A stretch of 64,000 nt of DNA from Mycolicibacterium mucogenicum DSM 44124 (lineage in GTDB: Bacteria > Actinomycetota > Actinomycetes > Mycobacteriales > Mycobacteriaceae): NCBI RefSeq assembly GCF_005670685.2, contig NZ_CP062008.1, positions 4,278,001 through 4,342,000 on the forward strand, read 5' to 3'. The number at the start of each line of letters is the position of its first letter. Within the stretch, counting starts at the first letter, position 1. Under the pieces are notes generated by a model. That model worked only from the letters and a program-made list of their open reading frames with translations, was not told the DNA's origin and did no database searches. Made by a program: the position numbers and the translations under genes. Shown here piece after piece: positions 26,237 through 36,216 of this stretch.

Positions 26237-27076
26237 ATGACCCAGACCAGCGCCCAGCCCATCGTCCGAAACCTCGCCGTTCCCGGCGCCACCCTGCAGT
26301 ACGAAGTTCGCGGCAGCGGGCCGGTGCTCGCCGTCATCGGTTCGCCCATGACGGCATCCGAGTTCGCCGCGGTGGCCGACGCCCTGGCCGTCGACCACAC
26401 CGTGGTGACGTACGACCCGCGCGGGCTCGGCGCCAGCCCCATCGACGATCCCGCGCAGGACTCGACGCCCGAACTGCGGGCCGACGACGTCGCCGCGATC
26501 CTCGAGGATCTCGGCGCCGGTCCAGCGGACGTGTTCGGTTCCAGCGGCGGCGCGGTCACCGGCCTGGCGCTGGCCGCCAAGCACCCGGGCTGGGTGCGAA
26601 CGCTGATCGCGCACGAGCCACCGCTGCTGGAGTTGTTGCCCGCCTCGGAAGCCGCGAAGCAGCGCGCGGCGACGAACGACATCATCGCCACGTTCCACAG
26701 CGACGGTCCCGGCGCGGCCATGGCGAAATTCATGGCGACGGCGGGCTTCGACGAGTCCGACGACGGAGCGCCGGTACCGCAGGGGCCGGCGCCGGCGCCC
26801 GACGAGATGGCCAAGCAGCTCGCCGACCTGTCCCGCTTCTTCAACCATGAATTACTTTGCACCACAACGTATGTGCCTGATCACGAGGCATTGAAGGCCA
26901 GCCGGATCGTGGTGGGCATCGGCGCCGATTCGGCGCATCTCATCACCCATGGCACCTCGGTGGCGCTGTGTGCCCTGCTGGGCGTCGAACCCGTCATCTT
27001 CCCGGGCGATCACGGCGGGTTCATGAGCGCGCCCGCCGAATTCGCCGACGCGCTGCGGGCCGTTCTGTCCGACTGA
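26237..27076 (+). CDS. Alpha/beta hydrolase
   Basis: 279 residues with an alpha/beta-hydrolase fold. Nucleophile elbow FGSSGGAVTG supplies the Ser, YDPRGLGASP is the conserved loop after strand 4, and GDHGGF near the C-terminus supplies the catalytic His. No signal peptide. Lipase, esterase and haloperoxidase-like activities are all compatible with the sequence; the substrate is not known. It precedes the second mmpS-mmpL operon by 193 bases and is probably transcribed separately. Confidence 0.85.
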   Translation: MTQTSAQPIVRNLAVPGATLQYEVRGSGPVLAVIGSPMTASEFAAVADALAVDHTVVTYDPRGLGASPIDDPAQDSTPELRADDVAAILEDLGAGPADVFGSSGGAVTGLALAAKHPGWVRTLIAHEPPLLELLPASEAAKQRAATNDIIATFHSDGPGAAMAKFMATAGFDESDDGAPVPQGPAPAPDEMAKQLADLSRFFNHELLCTTTYVPDHEALKASRIVVGIGADSAHLITHGTSVALCALLGVEPVIFPGDHGGFMSAPAEFADALRAVLSD

Positions 27077-27133
27077 AACCCCAAGTCACCCGGCCACCGC
27101 CCGCGCTCACAGCCGACACACAACTTCGCCGCG

Positions 27134-27162
27134 TTGCAAAATTAGTTAGCAAGGCGTAAGAA
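27134..27162 (+). promoter_or_regulatory. Candidate promoter of the second mmpS-mmpL operon
   Basis: TTGCAA (27134-27139), a 17-base spacer and TAAGAA (27157-27162) sit in an AT-rich pocket 108 bases before the mmpS start. The 193-base gap holds nothing else that I can support. Confidence 0.4.
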
Positions 27163-27269
27163 TTTCCCAAGAATCCGCTGAGTGAGCGGAGCCGCCCGGC
27201 AAGGGCACGAGGGCAGCAAGCTTGATCGTCGGGGATTCGGTCAGCGCGCGTTGAGCGGAAGGTGGTCGG

Positions 27270-27746
27270 GTGCGGTCAGAGTCGACTGGGCGACAAGGGA
27301 AGCAGGCGCCGAAGGGCCTGCTGAAGAAGATCTGGATACCGCTTGTGCTGGCCGCCGTATTGGCGGTGTCGGGCCTCGTGGTGTCCCGCCTGCACACGAA
27401 GTTCGGGTCCGAGAACCTCAACGCGCATGCCGGTGCGGGCATCGAGATCGTCCAGTTCAACCCCAAGGTCCTGGTGTACGAGGTCTACGGACCGCCCGGA
27501 ACCTCGGCCGACATCAGCTACTTCGATCCCGACGCCAACGTGCACTCGGTGAGCGCCGCACTGCCGTGGTCCATCACGCTGTCCACCACGCTGCCGACCG
27601 TCAGCGCGAACCTGATGGCGCGCAGCGCCAGTGAGCAGAGCAGCGACCACATCGGCTGCCGCGTCACGGTGAACGGCACCGTCCGCGAGGAGCAGTCCGC
27701 CGACGGCGTCAACGCCCAGACCTACTGCCTGGTGAAGTCCGCATGA
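27270..27746 (+). CDS. mmpS: MmpS-family accessory protein (second copy)
   Basis: 158 residues. A basic N-terminus (RQGKQAPKGLLKKIW) precedes one membrane helix (IPLVLAAVLAVSGLVVSRL), then the exported MmpS domain with VLVYEVYGPPGTSADISYFD and the two C-terminal cysteines in IGCRVTV and [12 protein letters not shown] 27270 is the only reasonable start before the helix. It overlaps its mmpL by 4 bases. It differs from the first MmpS of the window mainly in the N-terminal tail and the loop residues, so it is a paralogue, not a recent duplicate. Confidence 0.9.
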   Translation: MRSESTGRQGKQAPKGLLKKIWIPLVLAAVLAVSGLVVSRLHTKFGSENLNAHAGAGIEIVQFNPKVLVYEVYGPPGTSADISYFDPDANVHSVSAALPWSITLSTTLPTVSANLMARSASEQSSDHIGCRVTVNGTVREEQSADGVNAQTYCLVKSA

Positions 27747-30700
27747 CCGACACACTCGAGACACAGCACAAGCCGGCCGAAAAACGGCCGAAATTCGCTC
27801 ACGCCCTGCGCATCCTGTCGGTGCCGATCATCCTGTTCTGGCTCGCGATCGCCGTCCTGGTGAACGTCATCGCGCCGCCGCTGGAGGTCGTCGGCGAGCT
27901 GCACGCCGCACCGATGGCCCCCGAGGACGCCCCGTCTATGCACGCGATGAAGTTGATGGGCGCGAACTTCAAGGAGTTCAACTCCAACAGCACGATCATG
28001 ATCGTCGTCGAGGGCAAGGAACCGCTGGGTCCGGACGCCCACAAGTACTACGACGAGATCATTCGCAAGCTCCAGCAGGACCCCGAGCACATCCAGCACA
28101 TCCAGGATTTCTGGGGTGACACGCTGACCGCGGCCGGTGCGCAGAGCGCCGACGGCAAGGCGTCGTACGTGATGATCAACCTCGCCGGTGAGCAGGGCAT
28201 GACGCTCGCCAACGAGGGCGTCGACGCCGTCCGCAAGGTCATCGAGGAGACCAAGGCGCCGCCGGGAGTCCAGGCGCACGTCGCCGGTCCCGCCGCGCTG
28301 ACCGACGACATGCACGTCATCGGCAACGCGAGCCTGATCATGATCACGCTGATCACCCTCGCCGCGATCGCGGGCATGCTGCTGGTGGTCTACCGCTCGG
28401 TCCGGACCACCCTCGTCCAGCTGTTCCTGACGTTCCTGGCGCTGCTGACCGCGCGCGGCGTGGTGTCGGTCCTCGCCACCCACGACGTGTTCGGGCTGAC
28501 GACCTTCGCAGGCAACATCCTGACGATGCTGGCCATCGCCGCGGCCACCGACTACGGCATCTTCATCTTCGGGCGGTATCGCGAAGACCGCGGCATCGGC
28601 CTGGACCGGGACGACTCGTACTACGCGACGTTCAAGTCCGTCGCCCCCGTGATCGTGGGTTCCGGCCTGACCATCGCCGGCGCGACGTACTGCCTGAGTT
28701 TCTGCCGCCTGCCGTACTTCACGACGATGGGCGCACCGGTCGCGATCGGCATGCTCGTCGTCGTCGCGATCTCGGTGACGCTGGGCCCGGCCGTCCTGTA
28801 CCTCGGCAGCCGCGTCGGGATGTACGAGTCCAAGCGGCCGCCGCAGAGCCGCTTCTGGCGCCGCATCGGGACGGCCGTGGTGCGTTGGCCCGCACCGATT
28901 CTGGTGGCCAGTCTCTTCGTCGTGCTCGTCGGCATCGTCGCCATCCCCGGCTACAAGCCGGCGTACAACGACCGCTACTACCTGCCCGAGGACGCCCCGG
29001 TGAACGTCGGCTTCGCCGCCGCCGACCGGCACTTCACGCAGGCCCGCATGAACCCGGACATCCTGATGGTCGAGTCCACCCACGACATGCGCAATCCCGC
29101 GGACATGCTGGTGCTCAACAAGATCGCGAGCAACGTGATGCACACCGACGGCATCGCGATGGTGCAGAGCATCACCCGGCCGCTGGGTATCCCCATTCAG
29201 CACAGCTCGATTCCGTTCCAGACGAGCGTCTCGGGCCAGACCAGCAACATGAACCTGCCGTTCCAGCGCAAGCAGCTGGAGGACCAGCTCCGGATGGTCG
29301 ACGCCACCAACGTGTCGATCAGCATCCTGGAGAAGCAGTACGCGCTGTCGCTCGAGCAGACCAAGCTGACGCAGGACTCGGCCCGTAAGTCGCAAGCACT
29401 CCTCGAGGTCACCGAGGAGATGCGGAACAACATCGCCAACTTCGACGACCAGTTCCGCCCGATGCGCAACTACTTCTACTGGGAACCGCACTGCTTCGAC
29501 ATCCCGATGTGCGCTGCGATGCGGTCGGTGTTCGACTCCCTGGACGGCATCGACGAGCTGACCGACCGGACCGGCGACGTCCAGGTCAACACCGACAAGC
29601 TGGCCGACCTGGCACCGAAGCTGACGGCACTGCTCCCCCAGACCATCGCGTCGATGAAGACCAGCCGGGACCTGTCGCTGGCGTCGTACAACTCGCAGAA
29701 GGCCCTCATCGACCAGATGCAGGCCATGAACGACACCGCGCTGTCGATGGGTGCCGCCTTCGACGGCGCCAAGAACGACGACCTGTTCTACCTGCCGCCC
29801 GAGGCCTTCCAGAACCCGGACTTCGAGCGCGGCCTGAAGATGTTCATGTCGCCGGACGGCAAGTCGGCGCGCATGTTCATCACCCACCAGACCGACCCCG
29901 CGACGGTCGACGGGATCAACCGCGTCGAGTCCGAACGTAAGGCTGCCCAAGACGCCTTGAAGATGTCGTCCCTGTCGGACGCCAAGATCTACCTCGGCGG
30001 CGTCGCGGCGACCTACAAGGACATGGCCGACGGCGCCCGCTACGACCTGATGATCGCCGTCATCTCCTCACTGACGCTGATCTTCATGATCATGCTGATC
30101 CTGACCCGCAGCGCCGTCGCGGCGCTGACGATCGTCGGCACCGCGGGCAGCTCCATCGCCGCGTCGTTCGGCATCTCGGTGCTGCTGTGGCAGGACCTGT
30201 TCGGGATTCAGGTGCAGTGGCTGGTCATGCTGATGTCGGTCATCATCCTGTTGGCGGTCGGCTCGGACTACAACCTGCTGCTGGTCTCCCGGTTCCAGGA
30301 CGAGATCCACGCCGGCCTCAAGACCGGCATCATCCGGTCCATGGCCGGCACCGGCGGTGTCGTCACCTCGGCCGGACTGGTGTTCGCGGCCACCATGGCC
30401 GGCATGATGGCCAGCAAGCTGATCGTGCTGGCGCAGATGGGTTCGACCATCGCGATCGGTCTGCTGATCGACACCTTCATCGTGCGGTCGCTGCTGATGC
30501 CGTCGATCGCGGTGCTGCTCGGCCGCTGGTTCTGGTGGCCGCAGGTGGTGCACCCGCGCGGCAAGTACAACACCGAGAAGTTCGTGCCCAGGGCGTTCCA
30601 GCAGCCCGCCCAGCAGGAGACGGTGTCGGCGGGCGCGGCCGGGCGCTCCGGCTTCGTCGACGACACCCCGACCGACAGCTACCCGACCAGCACGGCGTAG
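27743..30700 (+). CDS. mmpL: MmpL-family RND transporter (second copy)
   Basis: 985 residues, MmpL4/MmpL5-like. It has the same architecture as the first MmpL: membrane helix, periplasmic loop, bundle with [15 protein letters not shown], second loop with [15 protein letters not shown], bundle with [15 protein letters not shown], and a polar C-terminal tail. Predicted to export a lipid or siderophore with its MmpS. No regulator gene adjoins it, unlike the first locus. The last 22 bases overlap the end of the convergent add gene. Confidence 0.93.
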   Translation: MTDTLETQHKPAEKRPKFAHALRILSVPIILFWLAIAVLVNVIAPPLEVVGELHAAPMAPEDAPSMHAMKLMGANFKEFNSNSTIMIVVEGKEPLGPDAHKYYDEIIRKLQQDPEHIQHIQDFWGDTLTAAGAQSADGKASYVMINLAGEQGMTLANEGVDAVRKVIEETKAPPGVQAHVAGPAALTDDMHVIGNASLIMITLITLAAIAGMLLVVYRSVRTTLVQLFLTFLALLTARGVVSVLATHDVFGLTTFAGNILTMLAIAAATDYGIFIFGRYREDRGIGLDRDDSYYATFKSVAPVIVGSGLTIAGATYCLSFCRLPYFTTMGAPVAIGMLVVVAISVTLGPAVLYLGSRVGMYESKRPPQSRFWRRIGTAVVRWPAPILVASLFVVLVGIVAIPGYKPAYNDRYYLPEDAPVNVGFAAADRHFTQARMNPDILMVESTHDMRNPADMLVLNKIASNVMHTDGIAMVQSITRPLGIPIQHSSIPFQTSVSGQTSNMNLPFQRKQLEDQLRMVDATNVSISILEKQYALSLEQTKLTQDSARKSQALLEVTEEMRNNIANFDDQFRPMRNYFYWEPHCFDIPMCAAMRSVFDSLDGIDELTDRTGDVQVNTDKLADLAPKLTALLPQTIASMKTSRDLSLASYNSQKALIDQMQAMNDTALSMGAAFDGAKNDDLFYLPPEAFQNPDFERGLKMFMSPDGKSARMFITHQTDPATVDGINRVESERKAAQDALKMSSLSDAKIYLGGVAATYKDMADGARYDLMIAVISSLTLIFMIMLILTRSAVAALTIVGTAGSSIAASFGISVLLWQDLFGIQVQWLVMLMSVIILLAVGSDYNLLLVSRFQDEIHAGLKTGIIRSMAGTGGVVTSAGLVFAATMAGMMASKLIVLAQMGSTIAIGLLIDTFIVRSLLMPSIAVLLGRWFWWPQVVHPRGKYNTEKFVPRAFQQPAQQETVSAGAAGRSGFVDDTPTDSYPTSTA

Positions 30701-31764
30701 CGCGGTTTGATGACGTCGTCGATGATCGCCAGCCGCTCGTCGAACGGGATGAAGGCCGACTTCATGGCGTTGATGGTGAACCGCTGCAGGTCGGTCCAGC
30801 CGTAGCCGAACTCGTTCACGAGGAGCGCCATCTCCTGCGTCATGGTGGTGTCGCTCATCAGGCGGTTGTCGGTGTTCACGGTGACGCGGAAGCGGAGCCG
30901 CGCCAGCTGGTCGAACGGATGCTCGGCGATGCTGGCCGCGGCGCCGGTCTGCACGTTGCTGCTCGGGCACATCTCCAGCGGAATTCGCTTGTCGCGCACG
31001 ATGTTCGCCACCCGACCCAAGTGGAAGGTACCGTCCGGCCCCTCCTCGATGTCGTCGACGATGCGGACGCCGTGGCCCAGGCGATCAGCGCCGCAGAACG
31101 CGATCGCCTCGTGGATGGACGGCAGGCCGAAGGCCTCACCGGCGTGAATCGTGAACCGCGCGTTGTTGCCCCGCATGTATTCGAAGGCATCGAGGTGGCG
31201 GGTCGGAGGGTAACCGGCCTCGGCACCGGCGATGTCGAAGCCGACCACACCCCGGTCGCGGAACCGGATGGCCAACTCGGCGATCTCGCGAGACCGGGCG
31301 GCGTGCCGCATGGCGGTGACCAGACAGCGGACCGTCGTCACCTGCCCGGCCGCGGCCGCCGCCTTCTCGCCGTCCGCGAACCCGGCCAGCACCGCGTCCA
31401 CGACCTCATCCAGCACCAGGCCGCCGTCGATGTGCAGTTCGGGTGCGAACCGCACCTCGGCGTAGACGACGTTGTCGGCGGCCAGATCCTCGACGCATTC
31501 GTACGCGACGCGGTACAGCGCATCGGTGGTCTGCATGACGCCGACGGTGTGCGCGAACGGCTCCAGATACCGGACGAGCGATCCGCTGTGCGCCTGGGTG
31601 CGGAACCACTTCGCGAGCTCGTCGACGTCCATGGTGGGCAGGTCGCCGTAGCCGCTCTGTTCGGCCAGCTCCACCACCGTGGCGGGACGGAGCCCGCCAT
31701 CGAGGTGATCGTGCAACAGCGCTTTCGGTGCCTGCTTGATCTGATCCAGCGTCAGGGTGGTCAT
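30679..31764 (-). CDS. add: Adenosine deaminase
   Basis: 361 residues, homologue of Rv3313c. It deaminates adenosine to inosine, which PNP then splits. Metal and substrate motifs are complete: [10 protein letters not shown], the [10 protein letters not shown] motif with catalytic Glu, RLGHGVRI, and [11 protein letters not shown]. Length matches the family. It overlaps the end of the convergent mmpL by 22 bases. Forms a functional group with deoD, deoA, cdd and upp elsewhere in the window. Confidence 0.95.
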   Translation of the reverse strand: MTTLTLDQIKQAPKALLHDHLDGGLRPATVVELAEQSGYGDLPTMDVDELAKWFRTQAHSGSLVRYLEPFAHTVGVMQTTDALYRVAYECVEDLAADNVVYAEVRFAPELHIDGGLVLDEVVDAVLAGFADGEKAAAAAGQVTTVRCLVTAMRHAARSREIAELAIRFRDRGVVGFDIAGAEAGYPPTRHLDAFEYMRGNNARFTIHAGEAFGLPSIHEAIAFCGADRLGHGVRIVDDIEEGPDGTFHLGRVANIVRDKRIPLEMCPSSNVQTGAAASIAEHPFDQLARLRFRVTVNTDNRLMSDTTMTQEMALLVNEFGYGWTDLQRFTINAMKSAFIPFDERLAIIDDVIKPRYAVLVG

Positions 31765-31792
31765 CCGTCCATCTTGCGCCGGATCGTCGCTT

Positions 31793-32614
31793 TTAGCCCG
31801 CCGGCTCGTCCGCCAGCAGCAGCCGCGTCCGGAACAGATCCAGCACCTGGTCCAGCGCCGCCCGGGTGGCCTGGCCCGGCTCGTCGATCAGGTGCTCGGT
31901 GACCACCGAGTGCGGTGGGAGCCGCGCATCCGGGTTGGCGTCGGCGTCCTCGAGTTCGACGGCGATGAAGGCGTCACCCAGCTGCTCGCGCAGGAAGTCG
32001 AAACGCTCTGCGGGAACCAGCTTGTCGCTCTTGAACCGCATGCCGATGACGTTGAGTCCGCGCGCGCAGCGGCCTTTGACGACCTCCAGGTCGGCCGGCG
32101 AGATGTCGATGTTGCGGCGCTGTTTGGCGGTCAGACCCAGCGGCATCGACGGCTGGGAGAGCACCGGCGCCAGGATGACGTCGTCGGTGGCCATCGCCAG
32201 GGCGTAGCCGCCGGTGAAGCACATGCCGATGGCGCCGACGCCGGGACCGCCGCAGCGCTCGTGTTCGGCACGGGCCAGGGCCCGCAGCCAGTCGACAACC
32301 GGAGACGTCTTGCCGGTCGCGAGGATGGTGAATTCCTTGCTGATGCACGACGGGACGACGGACGCCATGCCCTTGAGCGCCGCCAGATTACTGGCGTTGG
32401 GGTCCAGGCCCGGGATGCCGAAAAGGTGCGGCAGCACGGCGGTACAACCCAGGTCGGCGACCTTGCGGGCGAAGTCGAGAACCTTGGGCGTGATGCCGGG
32501 TATCTCGGCGATCACGATGACGGCCGGGCCGGTGCCCTTCCGAAAGACCGTGCGGGTCGTGCCGTCGTGGGTGAACTCGGTGCGCTCGAAGTCGCGGAGG
32601 TCATCGTCAGCCAT
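31793..32614 (-). CDS. Dienelactone hydrolase family protein
   Basis: 273 residues from ATG 32614; an ATG two codons upstream (32620) is equally possible. [14 protein letters not shown] carries the Cys nucleophile in the GxCxGG setting typical of dienelactone hydrolases; a C-terminal HSVVTEH segment offers His residues. Related enzymes open lactone rings in aromatic degradation, but many actinobacterial copies have unknown substrates. Upstream of add on the same strand with 28 bases between, so the two could be co-transcribed. Confidence 0.82.
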   Translation of the reverse strand: MADDDLRDFERTEFTHDGTTRTVFRKGTGPAVIVIAEIPGITPKVLDFARKVADLGCTAVLPHLFGIPGLDPNASNLAALKGMASVVPSCISKEFTILATGKTSPVVDWLRALARAEHERCGGPGVGAIGMCFTGGYALAMATDDVILAPVLSQPSMPLGLTAKQRRNIDISPADLEVVKGRCARGLNVIGMRFKSDKLVPAERFDFLREQLGDAFIAVELEDADANPDARLPPHSVVTEHLIDEPGQATRAALDQVLDLFRTRLLLADEPAG

Positions 32615-32700
32615 GGGCATGACCCTAGCCGTGGACCCCCACCAGAGCCATGGATGACTTTTCGCCCACCGCGAATCGGCCACGACCTGGCCAATCGAAG

Positions 32701-32747
32701 AAATTTACGGGTATGTCTATTTCTGTGGGTTACCTGTGCGTAAATTT
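32701..32747. promoter_or_regulatory. AT-rich leader with inverted repeat before the PGRS gene
   Basis: AAATTTACG (32701-32709) and CGTAAATTT (32739-32747) are exact inverted copies 29 bases apart; GGTA/TACC lies just inside. A further ATTTAC occurs near 32780. This stretch is far more AT-rich than its surroundings and may be a paired operator or an RNA hairpin controlling the PGRS gene. Confidence 0.35.
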
Positions 32748-32802
32748 AGCCGGGCTGATCAATCAGCCGACATCCGCGATTTACACAACTGAGGGGGAAT
32801 CC

Positions 32803-34845
32803 ATGGCAGGTAGGCACCGGAAGCAGAGCGAAGCCCGGAAACTGCCGGTATCAGGCTGGTTGAGCGCGAGCGCCGCGGCAGTCGGCATCGGCGCAGCTCT
32901 GCTGGCGCCCACCGCCGTTGCGTCGGCGCAGACCGGCAGCGGTGACAGCGGCGGCCACTCATCGTCCTCCGCCCCGTCCGGTCAGGGCACGGGTAAGACC
33001 GAATCGGGCACCAAGACGGACTCGGGCACCGACCACGCCGGGTCGTCGAAGCCCAAGCCCAACAAGCGGAACCAGGCGAACAAGAACTCGCCCGCAAAAG
33101 CCAACTCCCCCGCAGCTTCCGCGCGGCAACCCCGCAGCTCGGCGGAGACCACGCCCAGTCGCCCGACGTCGTCCACACCGAAGACCAAAGCCGTATCGAA
33201 GGCCGAGACCCATTCTCCGGCAAAGGCTTCGGCCGTATCGCCCGCAGCTGCCGACTCTCCGGCCGCGGCGACTTCACCGCGGCCGGCCGCAGCCGCCGCA
33301 GTGGCCGCCGTGTTCTCGGCCCAGCCGGCAAGCGCGACCGCGAAGATCGGGACGACCACCCCGGTGTCCCTGGCGGCCACGCCGAACACGGCACCGAATC
33401 CGTTGGCGCCGATGATCGCGATCACCACCGGGTTGCTCAACTCGATCGGCCGCGACCTGCGCAACTCCGCCCACACCATCGGCACCGAGGGCGGCCGCGT
33501 GTTCGCATTCTTCGTCAGCAACGGCACCGCCGACCATCCCAATGCGGGCATCCTGCTCGGCAACGGATTCAGCTACACCGCTGCCACGTGCCTCACCATC
33601 TGCAATGGCGGGCGTAGCGGCCTGATCGGCAACGGCGGCAACGGTTTTGGCGGTGGCAGAGGCGCCAGCGCACAGCTCATCGGCCACGGCGGCAACGGCA
33701 GCAACGCCGTGACCGCCGGCGCCAACGGCGGCCGCGGTGGCAATGGCGGTGTGTTCTGGGGCAACGGCGGACACGGCGGCAATGGCGCGTCCGCGACGGC
33801 GCCGGGCGGCAAGGGCGGCGCCGGCGGCGACGGTGGCAACACCGGCCAATGGGCCTGGTTGAGCACGGCAGGCAATGGCGGCCACGGCGGCAACGGGGCC
33901 GCCGGCACCGCAGGCGCCGCCGGGGTGGGTGGCGGTACCGACGCCGCCGCCAACGGTGGCAACGCCACGAAGGGCGGCGACGGTGGGGCGGGCGGCCACG
34001 GTGGCAGCGCCGGATTCAACAGCTACATCTCGAGCGGCGGCAACGGCGGCAACGGCGGCAACGCCGGAGCCGGTGCGGCCGGCGGCGCTGCGGCGACCGC
34101 TGCCAGTGGCAACGGCGGCAAGGGCGGTGACGGCAGCAATGGCGGCGCCGGTGGCGCAGGCGGCTGGGGCGGCAACTCGTCGGCCGCCTATGGCCGCAAT
34201 GGCAGCGGAGGCAACGGCGGCAAGGGCGGCAACGCCGGCCTTGCCGCGAACGGTGCGGACGGCGCGAACGGTACTTCGGCCACCAAGGACGGCGGCAAGG
34301 GCGGCGACGGCGGCTCGGCCGGACTGAACGGCGCCGGCGGCGCCTTCGGCTGGGAGGGATTTGGCGCCGGCCTCGCCGGCAACCGGGGAACCGCCGGTGT
34401 GAACGGCGCCACGAATGTCCTGAAGGGCAACGGCAGCGGCGGTAAGGGCGGCAACGGCTACAGCTACAACGGCACCGGTACCGGCTCCGCCGGTGGCAAG
34501 GGCGGCAGCGGCGGCAACGGCGGCAAGTACGGCAACGGCGGCATGGGCGGTAACGGCGGCAATGCCGACTCCGGTTCCGGCAACTCCGGCACCGGCCAGA
34601 GCGCGGGCAGCGGCGGCACGGGCGGAATCGGCGGAAACGGTGGCGCCGGCGGATCCATCGCCGGCGACGGTGGCAACGGCGGAAACGGCGGTACCGGTGG
34701 CAACGGCGGCAACGGATCCAATGGCGCCACCGCCGGCGGGGCCGGCACCGGCGGCGCCTCGGGAACCGGCGGCGCCGCTCCCAAGGGCACTCCGGGCGTC
34801 GCCGGCACCCCGGGCCAGAACGGTCAGCCGGGCATCCAGAGCTAG
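32803..34845 (+). CDS. Secreted PGRS-type glycine-rich protein without PE domain
   Basis: 680 residues. A basic start and hydrophobic stretch (VSGWLSASAAAVGIGAALLA) form a signal peptide ending near AVASAQ. A Ser/Thr/Pro/Lys/Ala-rich region (about 45-200) follows, then a folded-looking segment (TTGLLNSIGRDLRNSAHTIG), then about 450 residues of GGxGGxGG repeats like the PGRS domain of PE_PGRS proteins, with Ala, Asn, Lys and Ser at variable positions. No PE domain exists, so export is probably Sec/Tat rather than type VII. GAGGGGG lies seven bases before ATG 32803. Likely surface-exposed or secreted; function unknown. Confidence 0.85.
   Translation: MAGRHRKQSEARKLPVSGWLSASAAAVGIGAALLAPTAVASAQTGSGDSGGHSSSSAPSGQGTGKTESGTKTDSGTDHAGSSKPKPNKRNQANKNSPAKANSPAASARQPRSSAETTPSRPTSSTPKTKAVSKAETHSPAKASAVSPAAADSPAAATSPRPAAAAAVAAVFSAQPASATAKIGTTTPVSLAATPNTAPNPLAPMIAITTGLLNSIGRDLRNSAHTIGTEGGRVFAFFVSNGTADHPNAGILLGNGFSYTAATCLTICNGGRSGLIGNGGNGFGGGRGASAQLIGHGGNGSNAVTAGANGGRGGNGGVFWGNGGHGGNGASATAPGGKGGAGGDGGNTGQWAWLSTAGNGGHGGNGAAGTAGAAGVGGGTDAAANGGNATKGGDGGAGGHGGSAGFNSYISSGGNGGNGGNAGAGAAGGAAATAASGNGGKGGDGSNGGAGGAGGWGGNSSAAYGRNGSGGNGGKGGNAGLAANGADGANGTSATKDGGKGGDGGSAGLNGAGGAFGWEGFGAGLAGNRGTAGVNGATNVLKGNGSGGKGGNGYSYNGTGTGSAGGKGGSGGNGGKYGNGGMGGNGGNADSGSGNSGTGQSAGSGGTGGIGGNGGAGGSIAGDGGNGGNGGTGGNGGNGSNGATAGGAGTGGASGTGGAAPKGTPGVAGTPGQNGQPGIQS
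33610..34780 (+). repeat. PGRS repeat tract
   Basis: Tandem degenerate GGC-GGC-AAC-GGC-type codon repeats encoding GGxGG units. The low-complexity tract produces long reading frames in all six frames; only frame 1 of the secreted PGRS protein is supported. Confidence 0.85.
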
Positions 34846-36131
34846 CTGATCCGGTCGATCACCAGCGGCCTCGACGGTGGCCGGCCATCACTGATGGTCC
34901 AGCCACCGTCGAGTTCCGCGAGTGCCGACGGCAGCCGCTCGGGGGTCTCGGTGTACAGCGTGAACAGGGTCTCGCCGGCGGTGACGGGTTCGCCGCTGCG
35001 CCGGTGGACGTACAGCCCCGCCCCGGCCTGCACCGGGTCTCCGGGCTGGGCCCGTCCCGCACCGAGCCGCCACACCGCCATCGCCACCGCCATGGCGTCG
35101 ACGTCGCCCATCACCCCGCTTCGCGACGCCACGACCGTCTCGGTGTGCGTCCCCATCGGCAGGGGCGCCTCGGGATCGCCGCCCTGCGCGGCGATCAGTT
35201 GCCGGAAGCAGTCCATCGCGGTGCCGTCGGTCAGGGTCTGCGCTGGGTCGACGCCGTCGAGGCCGGCCACGTCGAGCATCTCGCGCGCCAGGGCGATGGT
35301 CAGCTCGACGACGTCGTCGGGTCCGCCGCCGGCCAGCACCTCCAGCGACTCGGCCACCTCGATCGCGTTGCCGACCGCGCGGCCCAGCGGCCGATCCATG
35401 TCCGTGAGCAGTGCGCGGGTCGGAACGCCGTACGCGGTGCCGAGGTCGACCATGGTGCGCGCCAGCTCGCGCGACTCGGCCTCGGTCTTGAGAAACGCGC
35501 CGCGACCGACCTTGACGTCCAGCACCAGCGAGCGCGCGCCCTCGGCCAGTTTCTTGCTCATGATCGAGCTGGCGATGAGCGGAAGCGATTCCGTCGTGCC
35601 GGTGACGTCGCGCAGGGCGTAGATCTTGCGGTCGGCCGGCGCCAGGTCCCCGGCCGCGAAGACCGCCGCCCCGATACCGGAAAGCTGTTGGCGGATACGG
35701 TCTTTCGACAGCTCGGCGGTGAAGCCGGGAATCGCTTCCAGCTTGTCCAACGTGCCGCCCGTGTGCCCGAGGCCACGGCCCGCGGCCTGCGGGACGGCGC
35801 CGCCACAGGCCAGGACGACGGGCACCAGCGGGATGGTGATCTTGTCGCCGACGCCGCCGGTGGAGTGCTTGTCCACCAGCGCGAGCGGCCGGCCGTCGCG
35901 CCGCAGGTCGGTGAAATCGAAACGCTCCCCCGAGCTGACCATGGCCGCCGTCCAGCGGGCGATCTCGGCCGGGGTCATGCCGCGCAGGAAGATCGCCATC
36001 AACAAGGCCGACATCTGCGCGTCGGCGACGCGTCCGTGGGTGTAGCCGTCGATCACCCAGTCGATCGCGGCGTCGGACAGCACACCGCCGTCGCGTTTCG
36101 TGCGAATGACTGTCGGGGCATCGAGCGACAT
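34842..36131 (-). CDS. deoA: Thymidine phosphorylase
   Basis: 429 residues, homologue of Rv3314c. It splits thymidine or deoxyuridine with phosphate to base and deoxyribose 1-phosphate. Diagnostic KHSTGGVGDKIT, the substrate loop SSIMSKKLAEGARSLVLDVKVG, and the C-terminal alpha/beta domain are all present. The stop overlaps the PGRS gene's stop by 4 bases from the other strand. cdd lies 85 bases upstream on the same strand, so deoxycytidine deamination and subsequent phosphorolysis are genetically linked. Confidence 0.95.
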   Translation of the reverse strand: MSLDAPTVIRTKRDGGVLSDAAIDWVIDGYTHGRVADAQMSALLMAIFLRGMTPAEIARWTAAMVSSGERFDFTDLRRDGRPLALVDKHSTGGVGDKITIPLVPVVLACGGAVPQAAGRGLGHTGGTLDKLEAIPGFTAELSKDRIRQQLSGIGAAVFAAGDLAPADRKIYALRDVTGTTESLPLIASSIMSKKLAEGARSLVLDVKVGRGAFLKTEAESRELARTMVDLGTAYGVPTRALLTDMDRPLGRAVGNAIEVAESLEVLAGGGPDDVVELTIALAREMLDVAGLDGVDPAQTLTDGTAMDCFRQLIAAQGGDPEAPLPMGTHTETVVASRSGVMGDVDAMAVAMAVWRLGAGRAQPGDPVQAGAGLYVHRRSGEPVTAGETLFTLYTETPERLPSALAELDGGWTISDGRPPSRPLVIDRIS

Positions 36132-36149
36132 CGCTGAGATCCTCCTGCC

Positions 36150-36167
36150 GGGGCCTCGAGCGGCCCC
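36150..36167 (-). other. Short hairpin in the cdd-deoA gap
   Basis: GGGGCC (36150-36155) and GGCCCC (36162-36167) with a six-base loop, 19 bases before the deoA start on the minus strand. It could attenuate or process the cdd-deoA transcript; evidence is structural only. Confidence 0.3.
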
Positions 36168-36216
36168 ATCGAAACTGGTTACCGACGGGTAATCAGAAGT
36201 GTTGCACCGCTTGGCG

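Noticed and set aside
27138..27160. Possible IdeR box before the second mmpS
   Set aside because: TTAGTTAGC and nearby bases only fit half of the consensus and cannot be aligned without a shift; not strong enough to claim.
27722..29950. A 742-codon minus-strand frame opposite the second mmpL
   Set aside because: Shadow of the conserved MmpL; the composition is dominated by His, Arg, Val and Asp with no family match.
33610..34780. CRISPR-like spacing in the repeat tract
   Set aside because: Repeats are irregular, in-frame and codon-based, with no unique spacers of constant length and no cas genes.
33274..34808. Proline-rich and alanine-rich frames opposite the PGRS gene
   Set aside because: They are the complement of the GGC/AAC repeat tract; no start with a ribosome site or conserved motif supports them.
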